From NCBI RefSeq assembly GCF_007677875.1, contig NZ_VEDO01000005.1, positions 286,073 through 350,072 on the forward strand: a stretch of DNA of 64,000 bases. Direction: 5' to 3'. This stretch comes from Variovorax boronicumulans (lineage in GTDB: Bacteria > Pseudomonadota > Gammaproteobacteria > Burkholderiales > Burkholderiaceae_C). Numbering within the stretch: the first letter of the stretch is position 1; each line of letters opens with the position of its first letter. This document shows, piece after piece, positions 63,801 to 64,000 of the stretch. A model generated the notes under the pieces. It had not been told where the DNA came from and made no database searches. It saw nothing but the letters and a program-made list of their open reading frames with translations. Both the position numbers and the translations under genes were made by a program.

Positions 63801-64000
63801 GTCAGTCGTCCACGGCGCTGTCGCGCCACCCGCAGGGTACGGAACCGGCTTGCACGCAACGGTTCAGAAGGCCGCGGAGCAGGCCATGCCAGTGCACCCG
63901 CGGAACTGGCTCTGCCAGGCCGCCGGGTGCGCCCCTTGAGCAACTGTGTTGAAAGTCAAGCTTTTGCATGGGCGCTTTCGTGCTTGGACGGATCCCAGAT
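63801..64000. other. Window-edge DNA upstream of the CIS block, no gene seen
   Basis: No coding frame on either strand is convincing. On the minus strand AGCTTGACTTTCAAC reads near 63950-63965 and contains TTGACT, a good -35 hexamer, but no matching -10 was found. It may hold the promoter of the minus-strand operon. Confidence 0.35.

Overview
The window is 64 kb of very GC-rich bacterial DNA with dense operons, ATGA/GTGA gene overlaps, several solute-binding proteins of the Bug (tripartite tricarboxylate) type, CoA-transferase III, RidA and LysR genes, and an ssu sulfonate operon. This points to a beta-proteobacterium of the Burkholderiales, most likely Comamonadaceae (Variovorax/Acidovorax-like). 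That is inferred from gene content only. I saw no rRNA, tRNA, CRISPR array, transposase or integrase.

Layout. 1-4.6 kb: end of a LysR regulator, then two Bug proteins, an SMP-30-type lactonase and a CoA-transferase. 4.7-9.2 kb: a PEP-CTERM protein, a Tat-exported phospholipase C, a LysR regulator and a RidA-family protein. 9.4-12.8 kb: ferritin-like protein, ZIP metal transporter and an ECF sigma/ChrR-type zinc anti-sigma pair. 12.8-18.5 kb: alpha/beta hydrolase, small acidic protein, DUF1003 protein, large KatE catalase, isochorismatase-like hydrolase and a lone receiver protein. 18.6-22.8 kb: a sugar dehydrogenase fused to a PEBP/YbhB domain, and an FdhF/YdeP-type molybdoenzyme. 22.8-29.0 kb: TauE/SafE permease divergent from an ssu operon (substrate-binding protein, SsuD, SsuC, a second substrate-binding protein, SsuB, molbindin SsuF). 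29.0-32.5 kb: RpiR regulator, MFS transporter with two operator-like palindromes, and a racemase-family protein without its two catalytic cysteines. 32.5-36.5 kb: a second ECF sigma/anti-sigma pair, a DUF4394 lipoprotein and an EamA permease. 36.6-41.0 kb: thioredoxin-like, DODA-type dioxygenase, SolA-like oxidase, membrane-anchored receiver, histidine phosphatase, ArsC.

The accessory part is 41.0-63.8 kb, one minus-strand block of eight genes with mostly overlapping starts and stops. It reads as the effector and baseplate-accessory end of a contractile-injection-system (eCIS/CIS) locus: three proteins sharing a paralogous N-terminal module (306, 661 and 1739 aa), a small Pro-rich protein, a 473-aa protein of the kind seen next to CIS ATPases, an Afp15-like AAA+ ATPase, a giant 2836-aa multidomain protein and a 554-aa partner. 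The giant protein has a tetrapeptide-repeat N-terminus, long coiled coils, annexin-like repeats, a glycine/alanine-rich hydrophobic segment and a C-terminal PD-(D/E)XK-like nuclease domain. The partner overlaps the toxin stop codon and is proposed as its immunity protein. No sheath, tube, spike or baseplate-J gene is visible here. A long inverted repeat of about 290-bp arms interrupts this operon at 54.56-55.25 kb.

All protein functions are from reading the translated sequence. No database search was possible.
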